From the IMG/VR virus record IMGVR_UViG_3300044695_003607, positions 1 to 35,661 of that record: 35,661 nt of DNA. One strand, 5' to 3'. Every line of letters begins with the position of its first letter. The stretch's first letter is position 1. Below, one piece after another: positions 13,652-21,416 of the stretch. Below the pieces are notes generated by a model, which did no database searches, had not been told where the DNA came from, and worked only from the letters and a program-made list of their open reading frames with translations. Source of the DNA: a virus. The position numbers were made by a program, and so were the translations under genes.

Positions 13652-14587
13652 CTAGAGGGACCTGAGCATGTCTGTAAACTGCTCTTTTAATATTTTAACT
13701 ATCTCATACCCATCTGTTATTTTTGGTAAATTAATTCTATCAAACTTGAGATTATATGATTCAGCCATCTGTTTAAATATTTCTGTTAAATGAGATTCTG
13801 TGTCTGGATTTATTTCAACAACAACCGTGCCCTCTTTAGCAAAAATAAGATTGGTAAATCCAGCACCACTTGGACCTATAATTTTTTTTGCATTTCCAAA
13901 AATTTGCATCTGATCAAAAAAAGATATATCGTTTAAATCAAGCACCACATAACCAATATCTTTAAAATATTGTTCAAGGACATCTACATTTAATATTTCT
14001 CTATTAGGGTTTATAAAATCTTTAACAGTTTTTCTTGTTATGTATATATTATCATATCTACTCTCATCTTTTATAAAATTAGCAAAATGGTTTTTTAATA
14101 TTTTTAATATTTCTTTATATTGATCTGAGTTATCTCTTAGATATGCTTTACTGGTTATATCATATACATTGTTAAATAATATATTACATTCATTTAAATT
14201 AAATAAATACTTACTGGTATCGATGCCTATGTAGGAAAAAGCATCACTAATTCTATTGTTAGTTGGCATCTTAAATTCATAGTCATCAAATTCTCTAAAC
14301 ATGTATAGTTTTAAATCTGGAACAAATTGCTTTATATAAAGATATATGCCTATTTCATCAAACATCATGTGAAAATAATTTTTCGTAAAGGTTGATATAT
14401 ATACTGGATCTGATACTACATTAATATCAGTATTGTTGTTTACATAATTTATATGAACATTTGATATTTTTTGAATGTTTAGCCCTATACTAGTATTCTT
14501 AAAATTTAACTCAATTGGACTTATTGATGTTTCACAATTTTGAACATTGTCCTTAAACCATTCAGATACATTTATTTTCCAAGACAT
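13652..14587 (-). CDS. GT61 (DUF563)-like glycosyltransferase
   Basis: 311 residues from the ATG at 14587, placed six bases after TATAAT 14594-14599; an in-frame ATG at 14611 lies upstream of that box. NYFHMMFDEIG (about 70-80), NIYITRK (about 180-186) and GPSGAGFTNLIFAKEGTVVV (238-257) match GT61 transferases, which add xylose, arabinose or GlcNAc in other organisms. The donor and acceptor here are unknown. It converges on hsp20 with a 22-base gap. Confidence 0.8.
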   Translation of the reverse strand: MSWKINVSEWFKDNVQNCETSISPIELNFKNTSIGLNIQKISNVHINYVNNNTDINVVSDPVYISTFTKNYFHMMFDEIGIYLYIKQFVPDLKLYMFREFDDYEFKMPTNNRISDAFSYIGIDTSKYLFNLNECNILFNNVYDITSKAYLRDNSDQYKEILKILKNHFANFIKDESRYDNIYITRKTVKDFINPNREILNVDVLEQYFKDIGYVVLDLNDISFFDQMQIFGNAKKIIGPSGAGFTNLIFAKEGTVVVEINPDTESHLTEIFKQMAESYNLKFDRINLPKITDGYEIVKILKEQFTDMLRSL

Positions 14588-14593
14588 ATTTAT

Positions 14594-14633
14594 ATTATAC
14601 AGTATTGACATAATCTTGCTATACTGCTATACT
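14594..14633. promoter_or_regulatory. divergent pair of leaderless promoters
   Basis: Minus strand: TATAAT 14594-14599, six bases, ATG 14587. Plus strand: TTGACA 14605-14610, 17-base spacer, TGCTATACT with -10 at 14628-14633, six bases, ATG 14640. Both genes start exactly one promoter-to-start spacing away, and the whole intergenic region is 52 bases. The plus -35 lies within the minus promoter's upstream contact region. Confidence 0.75.
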
Positions 14634-14639
14634 AGTTGT

Positions 14640-14849
14640 ATGCCTACCCCAAATGATGTTCTTTATCCCTTTGAAGAATTTGTAAAAAATAAAAATAAAA
14701 CCCTTAGAGGCTATATTTATGATTATTTTAGTAAAGAATGGTATTATCAATGCCCATCTTGTTTTACAGATATGTACGCTCCTACTAAAAAAACTATCAG
14801 AAAGACAACAAAACATCATTATAAAGAAATTTGTGGTGGTGGTTGGTAG
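14640..14849 (+). CDS. small zinc-finger-like protein, leaderless
   Basis: 69 residues, MPTPNDVLYPFEEFVKNKNK at the start. CPSC at about 38-41, HH at about 59-60 and a later C (EICGGGW) could form a zinc site. The promoter spacing fixes the start. The TAG overlaps the GTG start of the next gene by one base. Confidence 0.65.
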   Translation: MPTPNDVLYPFEEFVKNKNKTLRGYIYDYFSKEWYYQCPSCFTDMYAPTKKTIRKTTKHHYKEICGGGW

Positions 14850-15337
14850 TGGCTAAACAGTGTGGTACATGTACAAAATGTTGTGACGGAACGCTATATG
14901 GAGATGTAAATGGTCACATAATGGGAAATGGCAAGCCATGTATATTCTTAGATGTAGTTAATAAAAAATGTGGTGCATATGAAAAAAGACCAACAGATCC
15001 ATGCAAAACATATAAGTGTATGTGGCTTAAGTATGAAGATGTTCCACTGTGGTTAAAGCCAGAAAACTCTCCAGTAATGGTCAGTGCGTTGAGTTATCAA
15101 GAAAATGAGTTTTTAATTTTAAATTGTTTTGGTAAAGACTACCCAATAATGTATTTAAATTATGTAAAAAACTATTGTACAAAAAATAATATTAACTTGA
15201 TGTACGAGATACCTGGAATGAACAATATGAAATTTATTGGCAATATAAAGGCTTGGAACGAAATAATATTTAACTCACCAATATTAGGTCATAACTTTAT
15301 TCAGTTTACACATGGACCAATAGAGCAATTAATATAA
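14849..15337 (+). CDS. YkgJ-like Cys-cluster (Fe/Zn-binding) protein
   Basis: 162 residues from GTG 14849. CGTCTKCC at 5-12 followed by KPCIFLD, KKCGAYEKRPTDPCKTYKC is the CxxCxxCC..C..C..RPxxC..Y.C arrangement of the YkgJ/UPF0153 metal-binding family, whose members are thought to bind zinc or an Fe-S cluster. The C-terminal half is not conserved with anything I recognise. Function unknown; it converges on an oxygenase gene with a 9-base overlap. Confidence 0.75.
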   Translation: MAKQCGTCTKCCDGTLYGDVNGHIMGNGKPCIFLDVVNKKCGAYEKRPTDPCKTYKCMWLKYEDVPLWLKPENSPVMVSALSYQENEFLILNCFGKDYPIMYLNYVKNYCTKNNINLMYEIPGMNNMKFIGNIKAWNEIIFNSPILGHNFIQFTHGPIEQLI

Positions 15338-15910
15338 CTTGTAAAGTGCTGGTGCCTTAGATTCATTAGTAGTAAAGCAATATCCTATTACATATCTTGT
15401 TCCAGATGTAACTATGTTTACACCATGTGAATATTCTGTCTCTGTTGCTGGATAAATTAATGCAGATCCAGTTTTTGGTGGCACTATCACTGCCTCATCA
15501 TTTAAAAATGGAAATACAATCTCTCCACCAGTAAAGTCTTCATTAAAATATACTACTGCACTCAAGATACAATCACTACACTCATCATTGATCCAATCAG
15601 TATGTACAAGCATTGATCCACCTGTTGTATATTTTAACAAGTGCATGGTATGAATCCAAACTTTTTTATTTTTATCAATGTCTTCTGGACAAAAATCTAG
15701 ATATGTTTGATATGCCTTATCTGCATATTTTTTTGCTAACTTTACAGATTTTGGATCAACTGGATTATGTCTTCTAACGTGTCCGTGACCTTCTTTGTGA
15801 AGCATGTGTTTAAATTTAGGATCATCTATAATATCAATACCTAAACTTAAATCAAAGTCTTCTACAAAATTATCAATAGCCAACATTTTTTTATTTTTTG
15901 TATAATTCAT
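15329..15910 (-). CDS. 2OG-Fe(II) oxygenase (P4H type)
   Basis: 193 residues. H103-x-D105 (LVHTDWI), H162 and R172 complete the Fe/2OG site. YFNEDFTGGEIVFPF is the conserved strand block. Its start overlaps the end of the next oxygenase gene by 4 bases, so the two are made together. Shorter N-terminal region than the others. Confidence 0.9.
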   Translation of the reverse strand: MNYTKNKKMLAIDNFVEDFDLSLGIDIIDDPKFKHMLHKEGHGHVRRHNPVDPKSVKLAKKYADKAYQTYLDFCPEDIDKNKKVWIHTMHLLKYTTGGSMLVHTDWINDECSDCILSAVVYFNEDFTGGEIVFPFLNDEAVIVPPKTGSALIYPATETEYSHGVNIVTSGTRYVIGYCFTTNESKAPALYKLY

Positions 15911-16596
15911 TGTTTAGTCCAAAACATAGAAAGTGTTTTCCTGACCCCACTAGTCATCATCTCTACTCCATGTATATTGTTAGAATCTCCCTTTAGATTA
16001 ATTGACATCTTGGGTTTTGGTTTAATTATTAAATTGTTATGTTCTGGAAAATATAAGTCTCCTCCAGAAAAATCATCATTAAGATAGATTATTGTTGCAA
16101 AATGTTTGGTGTGAAAATCTTTTTCAAATACATCTAAGTAAGACTTGGTCATTTCATGTTTGTTTAGTGCATCGTGATCGTTATCTTCTTCACTTTCAAT
16201 ATAGTCTATATGTGGTCTTTGTTCTCTTCCAACCCTCCACCTATTTAATGTATAATCTTCTCTCATTACTTTAAAACCAAATCTTTCTTGTATATGCTTT
16301 TTTGATTTATTAGATATGTCATCAAAAAAATCTACATCTATATTATTTTTTCTCATACGACTATAGTGATGTAAACATTTTCTATTTAGATTTATAGACA
16401 TGCCCTTCCAACCAATTATTCCTTGCCAATAATTTTTATCAACTTCGTGCTCTTTTGGATATATATAGTTAAATTCGTCTTCCCAGTAATCTTCTGTAAT
16501 GCTATCATATTGATTTAATACATACTTTAATTCATCATCTGATAGAAAATCATCTATCATCCTATATTCTGGGCTAAAACTATCTTTGATATTCAT
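15907..16596 (-). CDS. 2OG-Fe(II) oxygenase (P4H type)
   Basis: 229 residues. H129-x-D131 (RPHIDYI), H209 and R219. YLNDDFSGGDLYFPEH is the strand block. A long acidic insert follows the HxD (EDNDHDALNKHEMTKSYLD), probably a substrate lid. A leader of about 28 bases follows the promoter at 16631. Confidence 0.9.
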   Translation of the reverse strand: MNIKDSFSPEYRMIDDFLSDDELKYVLNQYDSITEDYWEDEFNYIYPKEHEVDKNYWQGIIGWKGMSINLNRKCLHHYSRMRKNNIDVDFFDDISNKSKKHIQERFGFKVMREDYTLNRWRVGREQRPHIDYIESEEDNDHDALNKHEMTKSYLDVFEKDFHTKHFATIIYLNDDFSGGDLYFPEHNNLIIKPKPKMSINLKGDSNNIHGVEMMTSGVRKTLSMFWTKQ

Positions 16597-16630
16597 TTGC
16601 TCGCTTATCTTTTAAACTGTTTATCCTTTA

Positions 16631-16661
16631 ATTATAGCATATTGACCTTAAATGGTATAAT
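16631..16661. promoter_or_regulatory. divergent promoters between two oxygenase genes
   Basis: Minus-strand TGCTATAAT (-10 at 16631-16636) drives the 16596 gene. Plus-strand TGGTATAAT (-10 at 16656-16661) sits six bases before the ATG at 16668, so that gene is leaderless. Nineteen bases separate the boxes. Confidence 0.65.
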
Positions 16662-16667
16662 TAATGC

Positions 16668-17303
16668 ATGGACTACAATAAATATATTTTTGAATATAAC
16701 AAAATAGGAATTGGCCTACATGGGGTAAAAATAGTAGATAATTTTTTAGATGAAGACACTACAGGTTATTTGTCTAAATGGCTAGATGGGGATATTAGGA
16801 CTAGCGGAATATATAGAAGCGAAATAGATGATGAAAAAATATTAAAAATATTAGAAGAACAAGAAGAAAGAATATATAAAGAAGTTTATGATCATTATAC
16901 AGTTAACTATGATGTAATTTTTAAAGAAAGGCCAATAGGCAGAACTCATTTATTAAAATGGAACTTACAAGATGGTGACGTTATGCCAGTACATACTGAT
17001 TGCGAGACTCCAGATGGTGAACCAGTTTTAGAAAATGAATACTACAGATATAATTTATCTGCAATATGCTATCTTAATAAAGATTTTGTGGGTGCAGAAT
17101 TAATATTTCCTGAAATTGATTTGACTATAGTGCCAGAACCTGGCAAACTAGTCCTATTTCCTAGCAGATACAAACATGGAGTTTTAAATATGGAATCAGG
17201 AAAAAGGTATACTATGCCAACCTGGTTTACATTTGATATTGGAGAAGAAATACCAAAAGAAGAATTAAGATTTACCTATGATGCCTATAAGTTATTGTTT
17301 TAA
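16668..17303 (+). CDS. 2OG-Fe(II) oxygenase (P4H type), leaderless
   Basis: 211 residues. H109-x-D111 (PVHTDCETP), H170 and R180. CYLNKDFVGAELIFPEI is the strand block (GG of the others is GA here). No Shine-Dalgarno; the -10 at 16656 puts the transcription start at or beside the ATG. It converges with the next oxygenase gene with 2 bases between stops. Confidence 0.9.
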   Translation: MDYNKYIFEYNKIGIGLHGVKIVDNFLDEDTTGYLSKWLDGDIRTSGIYRSEIDDEKILKILEEQEERIYKEVYDHYTVNYDVIFKERPIGRTHLLKWNLQDGDVMPVHTDCETPDGEPVLENEYYRYNLSAICYLNKDFVGAELIFPEIDLTIVPEPGKLVLFPSRYKHGVLNMESGKRYTMPTWFTFDIGEEIPKEELRFTYDAYKLLF

Positions 17304-17305
17304 TA

Positions 17306-17962
17306 TTAGATAGAATTGTCAAAATCTTTAAACTTTGTCCACAATGCTGCAGTATATCTAGTGTTGCCAACAACCTCTTTAACTCCATGCAAATAGTGAG
17401 TGTTGCCTGGAAATACTGCTAACATTCCTGGCTTTGGCTTAATCTCAATATTAAAATCTGGAAAGAATAACTCTCCACCATCAAAATCATCGTTTAAATA
17501 AAGTATGGTTGATAAATGTCCAGTCCAAAAATACGGATAATATTTTTCAATAACAGAAAATTCATTTTTTTCATCATGCTTGGGTTCCCAACCTATGACA
17601 TCTGTATGTGGATTTATGTAAGTTCCATTTGGATGAAACGTATATTGCAACGATCTGTCAACAACTTGTTTCATATTATAAAAACTTTCAGCATTTTCTG
17701 CAATTTTAGGCATTAAATAGAGTGCAAAATTACGCAATTTTTCATTATCAATTTGACCAAATGCTAAAGTTTTTCCATGAACATGATGAGTTTCATATTC
17801 AGGTTCGTGTTTTTTGCATTCTTCTAATATTTCAGACACTTCTTCTTTGGTTATAAAGTCTTCAAACAAACCTATATTTTTAGGATCAATACCAATTTTT
17901 TGTGTTATATTATCTATTTTCTTTACTTGAGGTCTAACATATAGTTCATTTATCTTATACAA
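17306..17962 (-). CDS. 2OG-Fe(II) oxygenase (P4H type)
   Basis: 218 residues from a TTG at 17962, with AGAGGA about 8 bases upstream. H119-x-D121 (NPHTDVI), H192 and R202. YLNDDFDGGELFFPDF is the strand block. It is downstream of two small genes (17965 and 18107) in one minus-strand operon. Confidence 0.9.
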   Translation of the reverse strand: MYKINELYVRPQVKKIDNITQKIGIDPKNIGLFEDFITKEEVSEILEECKKHEPEYETHHVHGKTLAFGQIDNEKLRNFALYLMPKIAENAESFYNMKQVVDRSLQYTFHPNGTYINPHTDVIGWEPKHDEKNEFSVIEKYYPYFWTGHLSTILYLNDDFDGGELFFPDFNIEIKPKPGMLAVFPGNTHYLHGVKEVVGNTRYTAALWTKFKDFDNSI

Positions 17963-17964
17963 GA

Positions 17965-18117
17965 CTAATCCTCTTTTTCATGATTAGCCACATATCTTGA
18001 AAATTTTTCTTTAATTGTTCCATCTTTTCTGACACGAACGATCCAACCATCTTTTATTTGAATTTGGTTGTGTGCGTATTTTTTCTTTCTATTTTTTCTT
18101 AACCTGTTATTGCTCAT
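17965..18117 (-). CDS. 50-residue basic protein
   Basis: MSNNRLRKNRKKKYAHNQIQ begins a strongly basic N-terminus, then IKDGWIVRVRKDGTIKEKFS, a probable beta hairpin. It is likely to bind nucleic acid. Its ATG overlaps the end of the membrane-protein gene upstream and its stop is 3 bases from the oxygenase start. Confidence 0.6.
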   Translation of the reverse strand: MSNNRLRKNRKKKYAHNQIQIKDGWIVRVRKDGTIKEKFSRYVANHEKED

Positions 18118-18211
18118 TGATTTTTTTTCCTTGATAGGATCTGCCCCAAAAAAATGAGGATATCATTAATAAACCAATAACCAATGAATGCCAAAAATAA
18201 AATGTGTTCAT
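18107..18211 (-). CDS. 34-residue single-pass membrane protein
   Basis: MNTFYFWHSLVIGLLMISSF followed by FWGRSYQGKKINEQ: one transmembrane helix (about 5-23) with a basic tail. It is preceded by a tiny frame starting MIKEGDMDK that could be a leader peptide. A TATAAT at 18252-18257 lies about 40 bases upstream. Confidence 0.55.
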   Translation of the reverse strand: MNTFYFWHSLVIGLLMISSFFWGRSYQGKKINEQ

Positions 18212-18251
18212 TTATCCATGTCGCCTTCTTTTATCATATAGTTATTGTACC

Positions 18252-18257
18252 ATTATA
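18252..18257 (-). promoter_or_regulatory. -10 box for the 18211-17306 operon
   Basis: Minus-strand TATAAT just downstream of the terminator-like hairpin of the preceding operon, as expected for a new transcription unit. Confidence 0.45.
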
Positions 18258-18262
18258 ATTAA

Positions 18263-18294
18263 GAGACAGGCAGTTAATTAAAACCACCTGTCTC
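18263..18294 (-). terminator. terminator-like hairpin downstream of the holin-like gene
   Basis: GAGACAGG 18263-18270 and CCTGTCTC 18287-18294 form a perfect eight-pair stem around a 16-base loop. It stands 14 bases after the stop of the 18308 gene on the minus strand. The T tract after it is weak (TTAATT). Confidence 0.55.
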
Positions 18295-18307
18295 AAATTA
18301 CACCTGT

Positions 18308-18550
18308 TTACTTTTTAGCAGGTTTTTTTGCAGACTTTGCTGCTTTTTCAATTTCTGCTACATCTGGAAGTCTTCCAAATGCTGTATCGCTTGGATTAAT
18401 TGCACGTAATGCTACTGGGGCAATCGCTGCCAATAGAGCATATGCTAGATCTTTTGGATCTGTTACGCCTGTCATGTACAACGCTAGTCCAGCACCTAGG
18501 ACAGAGCGTCCGTATGATGCAAGAGCAGCCTTTAATTGTTCTTTATTCAT
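18308..18550 (-). CDS. small Ala-rich membrane-associated protein, holin-like
   Basis: 80 residues from the ATG at 18550 with AAGGAG nine bases upstream; the longer frame to 18577 is rejected. SVLGAGLALYMTGV and LAYALLAAIAPVAL are two hydrophobic segments (about 15-28 and 35-50), followed by a Lys-rich tail KKPAKK. Two short helices plus a basic tail fit a holin-like protein. It has its own terminator-like hairpin. Function is inferred only from topology. Confidence 0.6.
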   Translation of the reverse strand: MNKEQLKAALASYGRSVLGAGLALYMTGVTDPKDLAYALLAAIAPVALRAINPSDTAFGRLPDVAEIEKAAKSAKKPAKK

Positions 18551-18592
18551 TTTTATTTCTCCTTTTTCTTTGAGCATTTAATATGCCCAAAC

Positions 18593-19315
18593 CTATGAGT
18601 AATTTTTCTTGGACCAAAAGTTTTTTTTGTATCCATTTTCCATTACTTTTTTAATACCGTAAGACATTCTTTTAAATTGTTTATCATTATATTCTAATCC
18701 CTGAGAAATCCAATCTTCTCTTTTGATAAATATCATTTGATATATTGGAGTTCCAGCAGGTATCAAACCTTCAAACCCTTTCTTTACCATAAAAGGTATT
18801 GGCCCATTAACTGACCATTTGTCTGTGTCTATAATACCATTCATTGTTAAGAATGGTAGATCTAATCTGTTTGCTGGATGAAAGTATAATGTGCTATACC
18901 CCGCTGGAGTCTGAGGTTCCCACTGAGTTATCCAATGAAATTCGTTAGTATAGTAGCCATCAAAGTTAGGAAACACTCTTCTAGAATCAGTGTCTTGTGC
19001 TCTTGTAGACAATGGTTTAATTGGACCAGCCCACTTATAAGTTATAATATCATTACCTGTATTTGGATCAATACCAAGATTAGTTATCTCTACATCACAT
19101 ATTAATTCTTGCGTATACCCTGAAGTTAATGCATCTAAAAATGGTGGACATTTCTTTGCTGTACCGTCGTCCCTATTACCTCTTAAAGTTGGTTGAAGAG
19201 TAGGCATATCCTTAAACCATTTTGGCAAATAGTTTTTTGCAGACTGTGGTCTTGGGGTCATAAACTCTACATCCTGGCTAGATGGAATAAAGTTTACCTC
19301 TTGACTATTGGTCAT
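18593..19315 (-). CDS. PPGYS-family phage protein of unknown function (paralogue 2 of 4)
   Basis: 240 residues with the family blocks: SAKNYLPKWFKDM, KKCPPFLDALTSGYTQELIC, TPAGYSTLYFHPANRLDLPF, MNGIIDTDKW and IPAGTPIYQMIFIKREDW. It differs from the other copies by PAGYS for PPGYS. The start ATG overlaps the previous stop (ATGA). Function unknown. Confidence 0.75.
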   Translation of the reverse strand: MTNSQEVNFIPSSQDVEFMTPRPQSAKNYLPKWFKDMPTLQPTLRGNRDDGTAKKCPPFLDALTSGYTQELICDVEITNLGIDPNTGNDIITYKWAGPIKPLSTRAQDTDSRRVFPNFDGYYTNEFHWITQWEPQTPAGYSTLYFHPANRLDLPFLTMNGIIDTDKWSVNGPIPFMVKKGFEGLIPAGTPIYQMIFIKREDWISQGLEYNDKQFKRMSYGIKKVMENGYKKNFWSKKNYS

Positions 19316-19479
19316 GATAAAAACATTTTCCTTTTTAATTGATCCATATGAATATCACATAAATTCAACTCTCGTGGATTATTATTGAATATTTGTGTTG
19401 CCTCTTCCTTGCATGAATATTCTTCACACACTCTAAAAGCATTCCACGCTACCTCTGTTTGGTCTTTAAGCCTTATCAA
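19312..19479 (-). CDS. 55-residue hypothetical protein, TTG start
   Basis: Starts MIRLKDQTEVAWNAFRVCEE from a TTG at 19479 with GGAGG six bases upstream, an excellent ribosome site that decides the start. It overlaps the previous gene by 14 bases and the next by ATGA. Helical, three Cys. No family recognised. Confidence 0.6.
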   Translation of the reverse strand: MIRLKDQTEVAWNAFRVCEEYSCKEEATQIFNNNPRELNLCDIHMDQLKRKMFLS

Positions 19480-19909
19480 GATCCACCTCCTCTGGAATTA
19501 ACTTTTTTAATTCATGAAATGATTTAGACACAACTTGCATTTGGTTTCTAGTGTCAGTATCAAAAATAGCACCATACTTATCATGAAATTCTACAATTGG
19601 ACCTAAGTCTGTTACTACATTACTAAGAGTTTTTTGTACATTTTCTATATATTCAAAAGCAGACTCTCTCGATTGATTAAGAAAGTTTATAAACCCTTCT
19701 TGAACATCTGTCTTTACAGACTCTTCATTATCCTTGTTCTTTAACTTATCAAGTAAAAAAGCATTTGTCGTAGTTGAATCTATTTGCATTTGAAATATTT
19801 TATTTAAAGCATCAGTATGTTGAAATTTTAACCATAAGTTTTTTAGTATAGTAACTATAGACAATGCTGTAGTAAATATTAATAAAAGCATTAACCAACT
19901 ATCTTGCAT
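19466..19909 (-). CDS. membrane-anchored coiled-coil protein
   Basis: 147 residues. Residues 4-24 (SWLMLLLIFTTALSIVTILK) form one membrane helix; the rest is long amphipathic helix, rich in Gln, Asn and Lys. It resembles phage membrane proteins of the spanin or exclusion type only in topology. Overlaps its neighbours on both sides. Confidence 0.7.
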   Translation of the reverse strand: MQDSWLMLLLIFTTALSIVTILKNLWLKFQHTDALNKIFQMQIDSTTTNAFLLDKLKNKDNEESVKTDVQEGFINFLNQSRESAFEYIENVQKTLSNVVTDLGPIVEFHDKYGAIFDTDTRNQMQVVSKSFHELKKLIPEEVDLDKA

Positions 19910-20138
19910 CTTTTATAGCCTCTCTTGTCAATAAAACAATAGCACCATTTTGCTCTAGTGCTTTTTTAACTTTAATTATATACTCAACTGCTGCTATCTT
20001 TCCATCATGATCTAATCTGGCTAAAGTTTTAGGATCTAGTTTAACAGACAAAAAGTTATCATTATCTATAATCTGCACACCAAAGTTTTTAGGTGCAGTA
20101 ATAGAACGAAAAGCCCTTTTCATACTGTCAGTATACAT
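19899..20138 (-). CDS. hypothetical alpha/beta protein
   Basis: 79 residues with an alternating strand-helix pattern (FGVQIIDNDNFLSVKLDPKT). TAGGAC about 7 bases before the ATG and TATAAT at 20154-20159 define the 5' end. Function unknown. Confidence 0.65.
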   Translation of the reverse strand: MYTDSMKRAFRSITAPKNFGVQIIDNDNFLSVKLDPKTLARLDHDGKIAAVEYIIKVKKALEQNGAIVLLTREAIKDAR

Positions 20139-20153
20139 TTTTAGTCCTATAAC

Positions 20154-20159
20154 ATTATA
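20154..20159 (-). promoter_or_regulatory. -10 box for the 20138 gene
   Basis: Minus-strand TATAAT in the 31-base gap after the whiB-like stop. Predicted start about 20147, leaving a short leader with TAGGAC. Confidence 0.45.
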
Positions 20160-20169
20160 TCAGAGGTCG

Positions 20170-20460
20170 CTATTTACTCATACCCATTGTTAGGGTTTGC
20201 CAAATATTTGCCCAAATTGGTTTTGTTTTGTGGTTATTAAACTCTCTAGATATTTCTCCTTGCTCAAGATAAATACCGCCCCAAACTCCCCACTCCTTCT
20301 GAGTAATGCCAACAGAAAAGCATTCTTTCATGACAGGGCACTCTGAGCATAGTTTATCTATCGCTGGTCGAAGCATTAAATCATTTTCATACTTTTCAAA
20401 AAAAATATTAGTGTCATACTTATAACACAATGCCTTATTTTTCCATTCATATTTTTTCAT
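20170..20460 (-). CDS. whiB-like: WhiB-family Fe-S transcriptional regulator
   Basis: 96 residues. The four cluster ligands C12, C38-x-x-C41 and C47 and the G58-V-W-G-G62 turn are all present, with an R/K-containing tail after it. WhiB proteins hold a [4Fe-4S] cluster, sense O2 or NO, and bind the primary sigma factor to change promoter choice; they are found only in Actinobacteria and their phages. It could divert host sigma factor to the TATAAT promoters seen here. Directly upstream are a small gene and speD. Confidence 0.95.
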   Translation of the reverse strand: MKKYEWKNKALCYKYDTNIFFEKYENDLMLRPAIDKLCSECPVMKECFSVGITQKEWGVWGGIYLEQGEISREFNNHKTKPIWANIWQTLTMGMSK

Positions 20461-20461
20461 A

Positions 20462-20671
20462 TTAATCTACATATTTAGTTGGAATATTCCAACCATCTCG
20501 TGATGGCGAAAATATTTTTTTAATATACCATAATCCATTTACAAAAGCACCAGTAGTAGATAGACGCCCCTTGTCTGACTGTGTCATTTCTACTACGTCC
20601 CAACCATCCCAAGATAGTTTTTTATTATCTAAAACAATTGATTCCATAGTTTCTAGTTTATCAATTATCAT
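20462..20671 (-). CDS. hypothetical protein
   Basis: 69 residues with Trp- and Lys-rich strands (LSWDGWDVVEMTQSDKGRLS) and WYIKKIFSPSRDGWNIP. Reads as a small beta-barrel or HTH-less binding domain. It overlaps the SAM decarboxylase stop and precedes whiB, so the three are co-transcribed. Function unknown. Confidence 0.7.
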   Translation of the reverse strand: MIIDKLETMESIVLDNKKLSWDGWDVVEMTQSDKGRLSTTGAFVNGLWYIKKIFSPSRDGWNIPTKYVD

Positions 20672-21051
20672 TTTTTTCCACCGCTATCAATTGCTTCAAA
20701 TCCGTCTTCTCTATCAAACAAGACCCAATCCATTGACTCTATTTGCATTTCTCTATTTATATGTTCAAGAACGATATCTTTATCTAGTTCTCCACATGTA
20801 TATAAATCAAATTGCAACATTGCAGGATCTTTCTCATCCCAAATATGAAAAGCAATATGGGATGTTTCAATCATTACTATTGCGGTTAAACCACGATTTC
20901 CTTCTGCTTCAACATAAGAAGCAAATGGTCCCTTGATAATCTTCATCTGTATTGCATAAACTAATCTTGTTAAAAATCCAACTCCATCTTCTGGAGTCTT
21001 TAATGGATTCTTTACTTTAGCATTAATTAATATGTGTTTGTGTTGTAACAT
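20668..21051 (-). CDS. speD: S-adenosylmethionine decarboxylase (SpeD-like)
   Basis: 127 residues. TSHIAFHIWDEKDPAMLQFD and LYTCG match the class 1B SpeD core: S64 (pyruvoyl precursor), H69 (processing) and C86 (catalytic acid). The spacing equals that of Thermotoga SpeD, but the residue before S64 is Thr where family members have Glu. SpeD makes the aminopropyl donor for spermidine. No spermidine synthase is nearby, so it may supply the host pathway or act on another substrate. Confidence 0.85.
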   Translation of the reverse strand: MLQHKHILINAKVKNPLKTPEDGVGFLTRLVYAIQMKIIKGPFASYVEAEGNRGLTAIVMIETSHIAFHIWDEKDPAMLQFDLYTCGELDKDIVLEHINREMQIESMDWVLFDREDGFEAIDSGGKK

Positions 21052-21063
21052 TGTTTTCTTTCT

Positions 21064-21414
21064 CTAGTAGCGAAATATTCCAACTTCAACGTTGTGAAGT
21101 TCTGCTTCTGCAACTAATGCAGAAGGTTGATCCTGTGGTGTACTTAAATAAGCAAAGTACCCAATTGAATCAAAATTTTCTTTTAGCCAAGTAGGTGCAA
21201 CTTTAAAGAATTTAATCTTTTTGCCTCTTGCTCTTAATCCTCTTTCAGATAAATTTGAAAACTCTGAAACCATAGAATTAACTTTTGCAGGACCTGCTGA
21301 ATAAATATGAAACTTATCATCATCTTCTGGCAGAGAAGCCATTGCTACCCCCATAGCCCTAATGAATACGCTATAGTCGTCAAAACCTTTACTGCCCTGA
21401 ACTGCAACTATCAT
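21064..21414 (-). CDS. SLOG/DUF2493-like nucleotide-binding protein
   Basis: 116 residues. N-terminal IVAVQGSKGFDDYSVFIRAM matches the GSRxFxD start of DUF2493/YspA-type SLOG domains, which bind nucleotides or nucleotide-derived signals. The centre has GPAKVNSMVSEF, and the C-terminal half keeps the alternating strand-helix pattern. AAAGGG about 9 bases before the ATG. Role in phage unknown; some SLOG proteins act in anti-phage signalling. Confidence 0.65.
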   Translation of the reverse strand: MIVAVQGSKGFDDYSVFIRAMGVAMASLPEDDDKFHIYSAGPAKVNSMVSEFSNLSERGLRARGKKIKFFKVAPTWLKENFDSIGYFAYLSTPQDQPSALVAEAELHNVEVGIFRY

Positions 21415-21416
21415 GC

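Noticed and set aside
18301-18327. Plus-strand ACCTG...CAGGT plus T run as a terminator
   Set aside because: It lies in the Lys-rich 3' end of a minus-strand gene, where A-rich codons explain the T run, and no plus-strand gene ends nearby.
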